Source of the DNA: Collinsella aerofaciens
GTDB taxonomy: Bacteria > Actinomycetota > Coriobacteriia > Coriobacteriales > Coriobacteriaceae
Length of the DNA: 64,000 bases
Direction of reading: 5' to 3'
Assembly (NCBI GenBank): GCA_021639365.1
Contig: JAJXHK010000001.1
Coordinates: forward strand, 124,001-188,000
The position numbers were made by a program, and so were the translations under genes. The notes under the pieces are model-generated. The model was given only the letters and a program-made list of their open reading frames with translations. It made no database searches and had not been told where the DNA came from. Positions within the stretch are counted from its first letter, which is position 1, and each line of letters starts with the position of its first letter. Positions 63,575-64,000 of this stretch are shown piece after piece.

Positions 63575-64000
63575 TCACGACAGCTTGACGATCGGTGCAA
63601 AACCTTTCATTAGCTTTTTGGTCTGGCCGGTCTTTTCGAACTGGACCTCGATCATGTCTCCGGCGACCGAGATCACGGTACCGGTGCCAAAGGTCTTGTG
63701 GCTCACGGTATCGCCCGCGGCAAAGTCCTGCGACGCGCTGGCGCGATCGACCTTGCGCTCCACCGTCGGCGACACCTTGGACGACGGCTTTTTAGCTCGC
63801 GGCGCGCCCGAACCAAAGGTCGAGGCAACACGGCCGGCGTCGGGCGAAACCCCGCGATGGCGCTCGGTGCCATAGGTGCTGCCACCAAAGAAATCGTCGA
63901 AGCTCGATCCGCCGCGCGAACCGGAACCGCCGGTCGAGCGCGTATGCGAACCGAACACCTTGCCGCCATACATATCCGAGCCCATGCCCGAGCCAAAGGT
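63575..64000 (-). CDS. pcrA: ATP-dependent DNA helicase PcrA/UvrD, C-terminal part
   Basis: The frame is open to the right edge, so only the last ~141 residues are seen. They comprise a Gly/Ser-rich linker (MGSDMYGGKVFGSHTRSTGG, FDDFFGGSTYG) and the C-terminal Tudor-like domain ending DFAAGDTVSHKTFGTGTVIS, VAGDMIEVQFEKTGQTKKLM, KGFAPIVKLS. This pattern (G-D-x-V-x-H-x-x-F-G-x-G) is the hallmark of PcrA-type helicases, where the domain contacts RNA polymerase. Helicase motifs lie beyond the window. The assignment rests on the tail alone but is characteristic. Confidence 0.85.
   Translation of the reverse strand, partial: TFGSGMGSDMYGGKVFGSHTRSTGGSGSRGGSSFDDFFGGSTYGTERHRGVSPDAGRVASTFGSGAPRAKKPSSKVSPTVERKVDRASASQDFAAGDTVSHKTFGTGTVISVAGDMIEVQFEKTGQTKKLMKGFAPIVKLS

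Noticed and set aside
1..64000. CRISPR array or prophage
   Set aside because: No regularly spaced direct repeats of 25-40 bp, no cas genes and no phage structural genes are present. The repeated hairpins are too few and lack spacers.

Overview
The window is GC-rich chromosomal DNA from a high-GC Gram-positive anaerobe. Gene content (lactose-type PTS with 6-phospho-beta-galactosidases, galactose-6-phosphate isomerase LacAB, a GalNAc-type mannose-family PTS with AgaS, tmk-holB-ricT-comF order, actinobacterial-type aspartate aminotransferase) best fits a gut Coriobacteriia member such as Collinsella. That assignment is inference from gene families, not a database match. There is no rRNA, no CRISPR array and no prophage; one tRNA gene (Thr, CGT) and one IS200-like element are present.

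Region 1 (1-26 kb) is a lactose/galactose catabolic island. It holds lacAB, a lacX-like gene cut by the window edge, one PTS IIA gene (lacF), and three paralogous cassettes each made of a LacI-family regulator, a fused PTS IICB transporter (lacE) and a GH1 6-phospho-beta-galactosidase (lacG). A DeoR-type lacR, galM, an orphan PTS IIB paralogue, the tRNA, and an operon lacX-lacC-(nagA fragment)-tabA-like follow. Lactose-type sugars enter as 6-phosphates, LacG releases galactose-6-P, LacAB makes tagatose-6-P and LacC makes tagatose-1,6-bisphosphate; the aldolase lacD is not in the window.

Region 2 (26-33.5 kb) is an amino-sugar locus: nagA, agaS, a GntR/HutC regulator and a mannose-family PTS operon (IIA, a YajC-like protein, IIB, IIC, IID). 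AgaS should yield tagatose-6-P from galactosamine-6-P, so this locus feeds the same kinase LacC. A shared cis element, two ACCG-type half sites exactly 21 bp apart, lies at seven places: by lacA, by lacF, in front of all three lac cassettes and twice upstream of the amino-sugar PTS. The three lac cassettes additionally carry pairs of LacI-type palindromes whose variable bases differ by cassette in step with the recognition helices of the neighbouring LacI paralogues.

Region 3 (33.5-64 kb) is mostly housekeeping: an XRE/DUF2975-like pair, a membrane-anchored SurA-N-like protein, isocitrate dehydrogenase with a HEAT-like protein and a hydroxyisobutyrate dehydrogenase-like protein carrying a His/Cys-rich tail, DegV, HPF, a solute-binding lipoprotein, comF-ricT-holB-tmk, a zinc-ribbon membrane protein, topoisomerase I, hypB-hypA-tatC-tatA, a STAS protein, an aminotransferase, NhaA, Mn-dependent pyrophosphatase, glucokinase, a second GntR regulator, manA and the end of pcrA.

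Intergenic DNA is rich in palindromic elements: tandem hairpins at three convergent junctions of the lac island, a two-copy MITE-like element, a two-copy 67-bp palindrome, and several single large inverted repeats, one with perfect 30-bp arms.
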